Shown: positions 1 to 7,500 of the stretch, piece by piece
Position numbering within the stretch: position 1 is the first letter of the stretch
Layout of the letters: every line of letters begins with the position of its first letter
Assembly (NCBI GenBank): GCA_007129635.1
Contig: SKVE01000930.1
Location: forward strand, 1 to 8,152
From: Planctomycetaceae bacterium
GTDB lineage: Bacteria; Planctomycetota; Planctomycetia; Pirellulales; Pirellulaceae
Length of the DNA stretch: 8,152 nt
Reading direction: 5' to 3'
Notes under the pieces: generated by a model
Database searches by the model: none
The model's input: the letters and a program-made list of their open reading frames with translations, nothing else
Told to the model about the DNA's origin: nothing
Translations under genes and position numbers: made by a program

Positions 1-69
1 AAATAGCGAACAATCGTGCTTTTCATCGATACTCTCTCCCCGGTGGGAACGTGACGATAGGGTGTAGGT

Positions 70-154
70 GAGAGAAAAAAATGTCAGGAGTCATTGGAGA
101 AGATTGCCCCGGAGGGCCGGTTCCCGGCAAATGACTTCTGACACTTTTCTTCTC
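70..154 (-). terminator. Long two-tier hairpin, probable intrinsic terminator of the leftward gene
   Basis: The arms at 75-95 and 130-150 pair over 21 positions with three mismatches, one of which would be a G-U pair in RNA. Inside them a second tier forms: 104-108 with 126-130, then CCGG 109-112 with CCGG 117-120 around the four-base loop AGGG. Base 130 can pair with either tier. Read on the minus strand, the outer stem ends in seven T residues (81-75), the classic form of a rho-independent terminator, about 100 bases past the stop of the leftward gene at 257. The plus-strand side also ends in a short T run (145-148), so it may work both ways. The stem is much longer than a terminator needs, so it could also be a dispersed palindromic repeat that supplies termination. 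Confidence 0.6.
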
Positions 155-256
155 AGCCATTGCTGCCTACCCACGATTATAGAGTACAACCCGGTTGTCG
201 GTTACCGTGGGCGGGTCAATTTGTGAAGTTGGCAAGCACCCGACCCGTTTCGCTAT

Positions 257-2209
257 TCAGTCCGGTTGTTTGATTGCCGCGCGGAGCGCCTGTTCGATCT
301 GTTCGGGGGATGTGGTATCCAGTCGGTGCAGGACCTGCTCCCAGCGATAGGCCATGTTACCACCCTCATCGACGGGTTGGCTGCGGAACAGGGAATCGAA
401 CGCTTGATGCTGTCGGTGGTATTCGTCGCGGAGATGACGGTAGTGTTCAACCAAAGCGGTGATATAGATTTCTCGGAAACCCTGCGGATCGGTCACTCGC
501 GAACTGACTCGATGCACGGGGGCCACGTGCGCGGCGGCGATGCTGGTCAGATCGTCTTGATAATTGGCGAACGCTCCCGTGATATCTGCGACGACGATGT
601 TTTCGGGCAGACCATTTTCGTTTTCGATCAGGATCTCGTCACCGTCATCAAACACAACGCGGCCCTCGGCTGACCAGCGTCCCGCGATGATATTCGGGGC
701 GGCGGCGTGGCCCAGCAGGCGGGCGAAACGCAAGGCGAACGGTTCGTTTTCGAAGCGTGCCAGCGGTATCTTGTCGGTGGCCATTCCGTGGGTGTAATCG
801 CGTTCGAAGTAGGGCGTCCAGATCCGGACTCCCTGGTAGGTTGCGTTGCTGCCGTGATAGAACTCGCGGAGCTTTCGAACCTTCATCCGGGGCGGCAGGT
901 TCATGCCCAACTGGCGACAGGCCAATCGTCGGTCCAGGACGTAATCGATATATTCTTCGGTTTCCAGGATGGCTTGCAGCAGGTCCTTGCCATCATCCAG
1001 GCGTTCGGCCACCCCCCACTTTTGCAGGCGGACGACCTTCAAATGTTCTTCGCCGCTGTCGGACAGCTTCATTTCGATCAAGAACACGCCGCGTCTCCCG
1101 GCCGATGGGGGGCGGTGCGATAAACGTTGCACAACCCAGCCGATATTGACGTATTCCAGGACTCCGTATTCGCGCAGCAGGTTGTGCACCAGGCTGCGGC
1201 TGATCTGCTCGCTGGCCGTTAAATCCGCAGAGGACGCATCCGAGCGATCGTCCAACGCCGGGTCAAATATCGACTCGCTCTCTTCGATCCGAGCACCCGG
1301 AAGCCATTGGATCTGCATGAAGAACTCGGAACTCAATCCCAGCAGTTCTTCTTCGTTGATCAACTGGTCGCTGCCGGGCAGCAGCGAAGCAAACATGCGG
1401 CATCGCCACTGGTCGTTGGACAGGTTATCGCTACGGAAGGGTGCGGTGACGGCCTCGCGAAAACGATGCCGCAAACGTCGATACTCTTGCCTTAATTCGG
1501 TGACGGAAAGAACGCGAAAATCGCAGGCCTGCAGTTCTTCGCGAAAGCTGGTCTCCGCCTGAAAGAAATCGACCTCCAAGTTGCCGATCGAATTCAGGCG
1601 ATTGGACAGATCCTGGATTTCGAGCAAATGTTTCCGCAATTGCCAATCGTCCAGCCGCTCCAATCCGCAGAACTCCTGGCATGTCAGGTATCGCGTGCCA
1701 CTGGAGCGATTGTAGTAGTACATTTCCAGGCCGCCGACGGCGATCTTCGAGCCCAGGATCATGTACTCCATTTCGATGATCGAGCTGGGCAACCGGGTGA
1801 TTCGCCAGCATTCTCCGCGACGCTTGATCGCTTCCCGCACCTGCTGGTTCAGCACATTCAGAAAGCGAATCTGTCGTTTGGAGATGGGCAATCGCTGCAG
1901 CACCTCGTCGCCCGCGAAAGCCAGGTCCATCCGCTGTGGGTCGGGACGGATCTGGATGATGTTGCCTTCCATGATCAGATCGACCGCATTCTCCCACAAC
2001 TCGCTGCGCTGGGTACGAGTTAAGACTGGTAGATCGGCCTCCTGCCGCTGCTGGTCCAGCACGTCCAGATAAGCCATCCGCTGGGTCGCGTGGATTCCGG
2101 GGATCGTGACGATCACATTCTGGTCGGGAAATACCGTACCGACTCGGCATTTCAGTCGCCCTTCTCCGTCTTTGGCCAGCGGGTGTTCGTGGATCAGCAG
2201 GGGTTGCAT
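257..2209 (-). CDS. Unrecognised 650-residue cytoplasmic protein, possibly with a degenerate kinase-like C-terminal half
   Basis: I do not recognise this family. The ATG at 2209 is chosen because GGAG lies six bases upstream; the longer TTG start at 2221 would overlap that ribosome site. There is no signal peptide and no membrane segment, so it is probably cytoplasmic. The N-terminal part (about 1-250) is rich in charged helices and has an aromatic patch, MYYYNRSSGTRY, at 163-174. A low-complexity acidic and serine linker (about 309-334) separates it from a better-structured half. There, 372-400 looks like two beta strands with lysines (RRGVFLIEMK, then KVVRLQKWGV), followed by a helix with E418-E419. 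Residues 460-550 hold the blocks TPYFERDY, MATDKIP, FARLLGHAAAPN and VVFDDGDEI (518-526), then VADITGAF (540-547). Lysine strand, glutamate helix and paired aspartates recall kinase-like folds, but no HRD or DFG motif is present, so this is only a guess. The gene stands alone, divergent from the oxidoreductase, with its own terminator. Confidence 0.85.
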   Translation of the reverse strand: MQPLLIHEHPLAKDGEGRLKCRVGTVFPDQNVIVTIPGIHATQRMAYLDVLDQQRQEADLPVLTRTQRSELWENAVDLIMEGNIIQIRPDPQRMDLAFAGDEVLQRLPISKRQIRFLNVLNQQVREAIKRRGECWRITRLPSSIIEMEYMILGSKIAVGGLEMYYYNRSSGTRYLTCQEFCGLERLDDWQLRKHLLEIQDLSNRLNSIGNLEVDFFQAETSFREELQACDFRVLSVTELRQEYRRLRHRFREAVTAPFRSDNLSNDQWRCRMFASLLPGSDQLINEEELLGLSSEFFMQIQWLPGARIEESESIFDPALDDRSDASSADLTASEQISRSLVHNLLREYGVLEYVNIGWVVQRLSHRPPSAGRRGVFLIEMKLSDSGEEHLKVVRLQKWGVAERLDDGKDLLQAILETEEYIDYVLDRRLACRQLGMNLPPRMKVRKLREFYHGSNATYQGVRIWTPYFERDYTHGMATDKIPLARFENEPFALRFARLLGHAAAPNIIAGRWSAEGRVVFDDGDEILIENENGLPENIVVADITGAFANYQDDLTSIAAAHVAPVHRVSSRVTDPQGFREIYITALVEHYRHLRDEYHRQHQAFDSLFRSQPVDEGGNMAYRWEQVLHRLDTTSPEQIEQALRAAIKQPD

Positions 2210-2215
2210 TACGGG

Positions 2216-2219
2216 CTCC
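2216..2219 (-). promoter_or_regulatory. Ribosome binding site that fixes the start of the leftward gene
   Basis: Read on the minus strand this is GGAG, followed by a six-base spacer and the ATG at 2209-2207. The alternative TTG start (2221-2219) overlaps this site and would have no upstream Shine-Dalgarno at normal distance, so the ATG is preferred. Confidence 0.6.
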
Positions 2220-2308
2220 AAGGACTGTCAAAAAGTACGGTGTGCGACCACGAGGCAGGAGAGATTTTCGTGCGCATTTCGGTTCAAGAGAACCGCCGCT
2301 CACGACGC

Positions 2309-2338
2309 AGTATACTTTGCTGTCGGGCAGCGTGCCAG
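2309..2338 (-). promoter_or_regulatory. Candidate sigma70-type promoter for the leftward gene
   Basis: On the minus strand, CTGGCA (2338-2333, four of six matches to TTGACA) is followed after 18 bases by TATACT (2314-2309, five of six matches to TATAAT). Transcription would begin near 2302 and give a leader of about 90 bases that includes the small hairpin at 2280-2295. Planctomycete promoters are poorly defined, so this is a weak inference from consensus matching alone. Confidence 0.3.
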
Positions 2339-2351
2339 AGACCAAGGCTAC

Positions 2352-2426
2352 TGATGACAGCGATGTTGATGACAGCGATGTTGATGACAGCGGCAGTCAT
2401 CACAGCGGCAGTCATCACAGCGGTGG
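2352..2426. repeat. 15-bp tandem repeat, five units, with internal inverted symmetry
   Basis: Five adjacent 15-bp units are visible. Two are identical TGATGACAGCGATGT (2352-2366, 2367-2381). Then come TGATGACAGCGGCAG (2382-2396), TCATCACAGCGGCAG (2397-2411) and TCATCACAGCGGTGG (2412-2426). All share a central ACAGCG. The left units carry TGATGAC and the right ones GTCATCA, which are reverse complements, so the array can fold into hairpins, for instance GATGAC at 2383-2388 with GTCATC at 2396-2401. The unit is a multiple of three, so frames stay open through it, but no gene is evident. Confidence 0.9.
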
Positions 2427-2455
2427 TCGACAGAAGATCGCGTTTGGGGTAAGCT
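2427..2455 (+). promoter_or_regulatory. Weak promoter candidate for the oxidoreductase gene
   Basis: TCGACA (2427-2432, five of six matches to TTGACA) stands 17 bases before TAAGCT (2450-2455, three of six matches to TATAAT). The -35-like element begins at the base right after the tandem repeat, and the implied leader is about 80 bases. The poor -10 match keeps this speculative. Confidence 0.2.
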
Positions 2456-2531
2456 AAAGGATCGTGCGAGACGTTCCGATCGCCCATCCATTTCGACCAT
2501 CCATCGCTTTCGCAAAAGGTGGAAGCGGTGC

Positions 2532-2536
2532 GGGAG
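2532..2536 (+). promoter_or_regulatory. Ribosome binding site deciding the oxidoreductase start
   Basis: GGGAG stands five bases before ATG 2542 and eight before the adjacent ATG 2545. The frame is open upstream to a GTG at 2464, but the extra 26 residues do not look like the start of this family, whereas MKAAYIRETG does. Confidence 0.65.
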
Positions 2537-2541
2537 AGTTC

Positions 2542-3543
2542 ATGATGAAAGCCGCCTACATTCGCGAGACAGGTTCGCCCGATTGTATCCTGTATGGGGA
2601 ATTGCCCCAGCCGACACCTGTTGGGTCGGAGGTGCTGGTTCGCGTGGGTGCGGTCTCGGTGAACCCCATCGATACCTACATCCGCAACGGGGCGAATTAT
2701 TGGGAATTGCCGTTACCGTTCGTCATCGGTTGCGATCTGGCAGGCGAAGTCGTCGCCGTGGGACCGGAGGCTGGCCGCTTTCAGATCGGTGATCGAGTCT
2801 GGGGTACCAATCAAGGGTTGGTGGGTCGGCAGGGAACGTTTGCCGAATACTGTGCGGTCGACGAATGCTGGCTGAACCCGACGCCCCCGGACGTAGAAGA
2901 TACGACCGCTGCGGCTTGCGCGTTGGTGGGAATCACCGCGCACCTGGGGCTGTTTCGAGCGGCCAAGTTGCAGGCGGGCGAATCGGTGCTGGTCAACGGC
3001 GGCAGCGGCGGTGTCGGAGCCATGGTGGTGCAGATGGCCAAAGCGGTCGGCGCCAAAGTGTTGGCGACCGGCGGGAACGATGACAAGGTGGCCATCTGCC
3101 GCAAGCTGGGGGCCGACGTGGCCGTGAACTATAAAACCGATCCCCTGGATGACGTGCTGCGCGATTTCGCGCCGGATGGTGTGAACGTTTTCTGGGAGAC
3201 GGGACGAGAACCGGATTTCGATCGTGCCGTCCAGTGGATGTCGGAACGAGGCCGGATGGTGTTGATGGCCGGTCGCGATGCAAGACCCCCGTTTCCCGTC
3301 GGCCCGTTCTATGTCAAGGAGTGCTCGCTGCTGGGGGTGGTGATGTTCAAGGCCAGCCCAGAGGAAATGCGAGTCGGTGCCAACGACATGAACGACTGGT
3401 TGGTCGATGGCCGACTGAAACCGCAGATCGCCAAGGTTCTACCTCTGTCCCAGGCCGCCGACGCGCATCGCTTGCAGGAGGAAAACACCTTGCACCAAGC
3501 CGGGACGCTGGCCGGCAAGATCGTGCTGGTCCCGGAACACTGA
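2542..3543 (+). CDS. Zinc-free MDR-family NAD(P)H:quinone oxidoreductase-like protein
   Basis: At 333 residues this has the full length of the quinone oxidoreductase branch of the medium-chain dehydrogenase/reductase superfamily. These are cytosolic enzymes that use NADPH to reduce quinones or activated alkenes. The N-terminal GroES-like domain shows NPIDTYIRNG (41-50), a family hallmark, then IGCDLAGEV (62-70) and GDRVWG (83-88). The Rossmann domain carries the nucleotide-binding glycines GGSGGVGAMVVQMAK (153-167), in place of the common GAAGGVG. The cysteine and histidine zinc ligands of classical alcohol dehydrogenases are not seen at their usual places, which supports the zinc-free subgroup. 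The C-terminal LAGKIVLVPE (323-332) is also typical. It starts at tandem ATG codons behind a good ribosome site and is followed by a strong terminator, so it is probably a single-gene unit. The substrate cannot be read from sequence; enoyl reductase or zeta-crystallin-like roles remain possible. Confidence 0.92.
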   Translation: MMKAAYIRETGSPDCILYGELPQPTPVGSEVLVRVGAVSVNPIDTYIRNGANYWELPLPFVIGCDLAGEVVAVGPEAGRFQIGDRVWGTNQGLVGRQGTFAEYCAVDECWLNPTPPDVEDTTAAACALVGITAHLGLFRAAKLQAGESVLVNGGSGGVGAMVVQMAKAVGAKVLATGGNDDKVAICRKLGADVAVNYKTDPLDDVLRDFAPDGVNVFWETGREPDFDRAVQWMSERGRMVLMAGRDARPPFPVGPFYVKECSLLGVVMFKASPEEMRVGANDMNDWLVDGRLKPQIAKVLPLSQAADAHRLQEENTLHQAGTLAGKIVLVPEH

Positions 3544-3581
3544 GCACCTTTCTGCGCTGGAGTTCACCCCCCTCGATGGCT

Positions 3582-3619
3582 AAAAAGTGGGACGGATTCG
3601 CAGTCCGTCCCACTTTTTT
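3582..3619 (+). terminator. Strong rho-independent terminator after the oxidoreductase gene
   Basis: A perfect 15-bp stem (3582-3596 with 3604-3618) closes a seven-base loop and ends in six T residues (3614-3619). The core is GTGGGACGGA with its complement, flanked by matching A and T runs, so the hairpin could terminate transcription on either strand. It begins 38 bases after the stop of the oxidoreductase and separates it from the respiratory operon downstream. Confidence 0.92.
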
Positions 3620-3696
3620 GGGATTGCGTGGTAAACCCTAGCAGCCAAACGGTTTATGCCGCTCGCCGGACCTATCAGGACGCTGAGTCGAGACGA

Positions 3697-3719
3697 ACCA
3701 CTCCGCTATTTCGAGTGGT
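3697..3719. other. Inverted repeat in the upstream region of actA
   Basis: ACCACTC (3697-3703) and GAGTGGT (3713-3719) are perfect reverse complements around a nine-base spacer. A second pair, TAAACC (3632-3637) and GGTTTA (3651-3656), lies further upstream. The actA start is 135 bases downstream. The sites could be operator half-sites or leader hairpins, but nothing in the sequence identifies a regulator, and repeats of this length can arise by chance. Confidence 0.3.
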
Positions 3720-3854
3720 ATATTGCGTTTATCTGCGCCGGTTGATACATTAGCGGCCAACTTTCGGTTATCTCCTGGTAGATCGATAGTCGTTGGGCGC
3801 ACGTCGGATGCGTAGACCTCGTGGGCCACACGCGTCGTTGTAAGGTTGGCTTTG

Positions 3855-4529
3855 ATGGAAAGATTCACATTTCCGGGGTGGGCGAATCGCATTCCGGCTC
3901 TGATTCTGGGTTTACTGACATTCGGGGCGGGATATGTGGCGGTGGTCGGAGTTTACGGCACGGCCCCCACCACCATCAACGTGGGGTATTCACCGAAACA
4001 GCCCATTGAATTCAGTCACAAGCTGCACGCCGGAACGCTGAAGATCGATTGTCGGTACTGTCACAATACGGTCGACCACGCGGCTCATGCAGCCGTGCCG
4101 CCGACGAAAACGTGCGTGAATTGTCACAGCGCGGCGAACCCGGATGGAACCGTGTCGTTGTCGGCGATCCACGTCAAAAGCGAAAAACTGCTACCCTTGC
4201 ATCAGGTGCAGGCTTCGGGCGAGGGCATCGAGTGGATCAAAGTGCATGATCTGCCGGATTTCGCCTACTTCAACCATGCGGCTCACGTCACTCGCGGTGT
4301 GGGCTGTGTTTCGTGTCATGGTCGTGTCGACCGGATGGATCAGGTGTACCAGGCCGAGCCGTTGAGCATGAGCTGGTGCTTGGACTGTCACCGGAATCCA
4401 GAGCCCCACTTGCGGCGAGACGAATTCATCACCGTATTGGATTATGTTCCGGAGCCGGGCGAGGGCGCTGCGGTCATGGCCGAAAAGGGCATTCAACCTT
4501 CCACTAATTGTTCCACGTGTCACCGATGA
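3855..4529 (+). CDS. actA: Alternative complex III subunit ActA, membrane-anchored pentaheme cytochrome c
   Basis: The 224-residue product has exactly five heme c attachment motifs: CRYCH (66-70), CVNCH (87-91), CVSCH (151-155), CLDCH (175-179) and CSTCH (219-223), the last one residue from the C-terminus. Several further histidines (for example H55, H58, H76, H106, H116, H141 and H144) could be distal ligands. One hydrophobic segment at about 13-35 serves as membrane anchor and places the hemes on the periplasmic side. Length, heme count and single anchor match ActA of ACIII, where the hemes take electrons from the ActB iron-sulfur domain and pass them towards the oxidase. ATG 3855 is chosen because AAGG (3842-3845) lies nine bases upstream; the TTG at 3846 directly abuts that site. 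The stop codon overlaps the actB start. The tetraheme and pentaheme cytochromes of nitrite or sulfur respiration are an alternative, but the neighbours make ActA by far the best call. Confidence 0.95.
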   Translation: MERFTFPGWANRIPALILGLLTFGAGYVAVVGVYGTAPTTINVGYSPKQPIEFSHKLHAGTLKIDCRYCHNTVDHAAHAAVPPTKTCVNCHSAANPDGTVSLSAIHVKSEKLLPLHQVQASGEGIEWIKVHDLPDFAYFNHAAHVTRGVGCVSCHGRVDRMDQVYQAEPLSMSWCLDCHRNPEPHLRRDEFITVLDYVPEPGEGAAVMAEKGIQPSTNCSTCHR

Positions 4530-7500
4530 TCGAACCGTCTACCGGGAAGAAATACTGGCAAAGTTTGGGCGAATTGCAAAACGCGCCCGAGTTCGAAGCG
4601 ATGTTGCACCGGGAGTTCCCCGAGGCAGCGTCGGAGTTCCCCGAGGGCGTCTCGCGGCGCCGTTGGCTCCAGCTTATGGGGGCTTCCTTCGCCCTGGCAG
4701 GGCTCGCCGGGTGCCGCTACCAGCAGGACAAACTGGTTGCCTTGTCAGCCCGACCCGTGGATCGGATCCCGGGCAAGCCGCAGAAATACGCGACGTCGAT
4801 CGAGCTGGCTGGTGGCGTGCGGCATCTGCTGATGACCTGTTTCGACGGTCGGCCGCTGAAGGTCGAGGGCAATGCCGACCATCCGGCGGGGCAGCGTGGC
4901 ACCGACGCCTGGGCTCAGGCCTGCATCCTGGGTATGTACGATCCGGATCGAGGCACCCAATTGGTTCAGCGCGAGGGCCAGCAGGCCCGCATCAGAGCTT
5001 GGACCGATTTTGACGATGTGTTGGATGGCCGATTGCGAGATTGGAAAACGGCGGGCGGTGAGGGGCTGGCCGTGCTGGTCGAACCGAGTCCATCGCTCTC
5101 GTTGGCTTCCATGTTGGACCGGCTGCAGCAGGAGTTCCCGTCGGCGAAGATCTACCAGCACTCGTCGGTGCCGAGGTCCAATCCGGTCCAAGGCGCTCGA
5201 TCTGCTTGGGGCCAGCCGTGTCGAGCGAGGTTGTCGCTGGACCAGGCCCAGGTGATCGTGGCGTTGGACGCAGATCTACTGACCGACGATCCGGATGCGT
5301 TATCGTTGGCTCGGGATTTCGCTGCCGGTCGCGATCCGGACGGACCGTCCATGAATCGGTTGTATGCGGTCGAGAGCCAATTCACGGTGACCGGGGCGAG
5401 TGCCGATCATCGTTTGGCGGTCAAGTCCAGCGAGATCGGTGCCGTGTTGGACGAGATCGAGCAGTTGGTCGAGCAGCATGCGGAGGCGGGGCAGGTGGCG
5501 GTGGACGCTTCGGCGGCAAAACGAGACCGCATCTTGCGGGCGATCGCCGACGACCTGTTGCGTCATGCCGGGCGTTCGGTGGTGGTCGCCGGGTGGCGGC
5601 AACCGCCCGAGGTGCATGCCCGGGTATATCGGCTGAACGCACGACTGGATAATGTCGGCAAGACGATCACGTTCCTGGAAGATCCGCTGCCGTCGTATGA
5701 CGACCTGAAAACGCTGGTCAGCGATGTGTCCAGCGGCAAGGTGCGGTCCTTGGTCATCCTGGGTGGCAATCCGGTTTACGACGCGCCTGCAGACCTGGAT
5801 ATCGAGTCAGCTTTGTCGGCGGTGGGCACCACGATCCATTTGAGTGTCGATCAGAACGAGACGTCGCGGCTGTGCGATTGGTACCTGCCCGGCGCGCACG
5901 CTTTCGAATCGTGGGGCGATGTTCGCGCCTGGGACGGGACGGTCAGTGTGACTCAGCCACTGATCGAGCCCTTGTGCAATGGCCGCTCGGCGCTGGAACT
6001 GCTGGCGCGGATGTGCGGTGATCGCCGCGAGCCGCAGAGGATTGTCCGTCAGGCGATCGACGCCCGTTGGGGTGGGTCCCCGTTGAACCAGGCGGCTTGG
6101 CGTCGTTTGCTGCACGATGGCTATCTGGAAGGTAGTGGTTTGCCGCCTGTGGAAGTCCAGCCGGTCGAGGTCACGGAACCGACTGATTCGACTCCGAGCG
6201 AAGGGGACCAGTTGGAGGTCGTGTTCTGCATCGATCCGGCGGTCTACGATGGACGGTTTGCCAACAACGGTTGGCTGCAGGAGACGCCCCGATTCCTGAG
6301 CAAGTTGACTTGGGACAACACGGCGTTGATCAGTCCTCGGACGGCGGAGCGACTGGGGATCGAGCACGGCGAGTTGATTCAGATCACGGCGGGTGATCAG
6401 TCGTTGCAGATCCCCGCATTTGTGTTGCCCGGCCAGGCCGAGGGTTCGATCGGCGTCGCGTTGGGATACGGTCGCACGGCGGCCGGTATGGTGGGCGGCG
6501 ACCCGTTGGCAGGCATCGCGCCGGTCGGCGTGAACGCCAACCAACTTCGGACCAGCGATACGCTTTTCATCCGCACGGGCGTGTCGGTTACCGGGACCGG
6601 TCAGTCCTATCGGCTGGCGACCACCCAGGATCATCATGCCATCGATCGGGTGGGCATGGAAGAAACGAGGCGGCGAATCGGTGTGCTGATCCGAGAAGCC
6701 GAACTGGACGAGTATCAGGAACACCCCGATTTTGCTCAGCACGTGGTGCACCATCCGCCGTTGAAATCGTTATGGACGGAATTCAGCTTCGATGGCTATG
6801 CGTGGGGCATGTCCATCGATCTGAACAAGTGCATCGGCTGCAACGCTTGCATGCTGGCCTGTCAATCGGAGAATAACGTCCCGGTGGTGGGCAAGGAACA
6901 GGTGAGCGGCAGCCGCGAGAGGCATTGGATCCGGGTCGGTCGGTATTTCAGCGGGGACTTGGACGACCCCCAGGCTGTGCATCAGCCCATCACCTGCCAG
7001 CACTGCGAATTGGCGCCTTGCGAGCAGGTCTGTCCGGTGGCCGCGACGGTCCACAGCGACGAAGGCCTGAACGACATGGTTTACAACCGCTGCATCGGGA
7101 CGAGATATTGCGGCAACAACTGTCCCTACAAGGTCCGGCGGTTCAATTATTTCGACTATACCAAACCGCTCCACACGCCTGGCCGCGAACTGGTCCAGTT
7201 GTCGGTGAACCCGGAAGTCACGGTTCGGTCGCGGGGCGTGATGGAGAAGTGCACATATTGCGTCCAGCGGATCCAGAACGGCAAGATCGACGCCAAGGCT
7301 CAGCGGCGCACGCTGCAGGACGGCGAGATCATGACCGCTTGCCAGCAGGCCTGTCCGACGCAGGCGATCGAGTTCGGGGATTTGAACGAATCGGACAGTC
7401 GGGTGGCTCGAGCGCACGCCAGTCCGCGGTCCTACGCGATCCTGGCAGAATTGAATATCAAACCGCGAACAGAGTACTTGGCGCGGGTTCGCAACCCGCA

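Larger units (their letters stand above)
2210..2541. other. Divergent intergenic region (332 bp)
   Basis: This stretch separates the leftward unknown gene from the rightward oxidoreductase, so it must hold the start signals for both. It contains a six-bp perfect stem with a four-base loop (2280-2295, CGGTTC-AAGA-GAACCG) in the expected leader of the leftward gene. It also holds a minus-strand promoter candidate at 2309-2338, a 15-bp tandem repeat at 2352-2426 and a plus-strand promoter candidate at 2427-2455. Short open frames cross it on both strands, but they run through the repeat with no ribosome site or recognisable protein. I do not call a gene here. Confidence 0.6.

Noticed and set aside
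266..2072. Several plus-strand open frames of 60-197 codons opposite the leftward gene
   Set aside because: They are antisense shadows of a long, well-started minus-strand gene, overlap one another in different frames and have no recognisable domains or ribosome sites.
2219..2221. TTG start that would lengthen the leftward protein by four residues
   Set aside because: It overlaps the GGAG ribosome site that properly serves the ATG at 2209.
2352..2426. Possible CRISPR array
   Set aside because: The units are 15 bp and directly adjacent, with no spacers and no cas genes nearby.
2284..2487. 67-codon minus-strand frame across the tandem repeat
   Set aside because: Its content is mostly the translated 15-bp repeat, with no supporting ribosome site or family.
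2464..2541. GTG-started N-terminal extension of the oxidoreductase
   Set aside because: The extra 26 residues do not fit the family, and a good ribosome site precedes ATG 2542.
3723..3751. Promoter candidate TTGCGT, 17 bases, TACATT upstream of actA
   Set aside because: Only three of six and four of six consensus matches, which is near chance in a stretch of this length.
3638..3892. 84-codon minus-strand frame overlapping the actA start
   Set aside because: It runs antisense into actA, has no recognisable domain, and its span covers the upstream region expected to hold the actA promoter.
4508..4525. TTG-started extension of ActB by six residues
   Set aside because: The ATG at 4526 overlaps the actA stop as ATGA, the usual coupled start, and MIEPSTGKKYW fits the family N-terminus.
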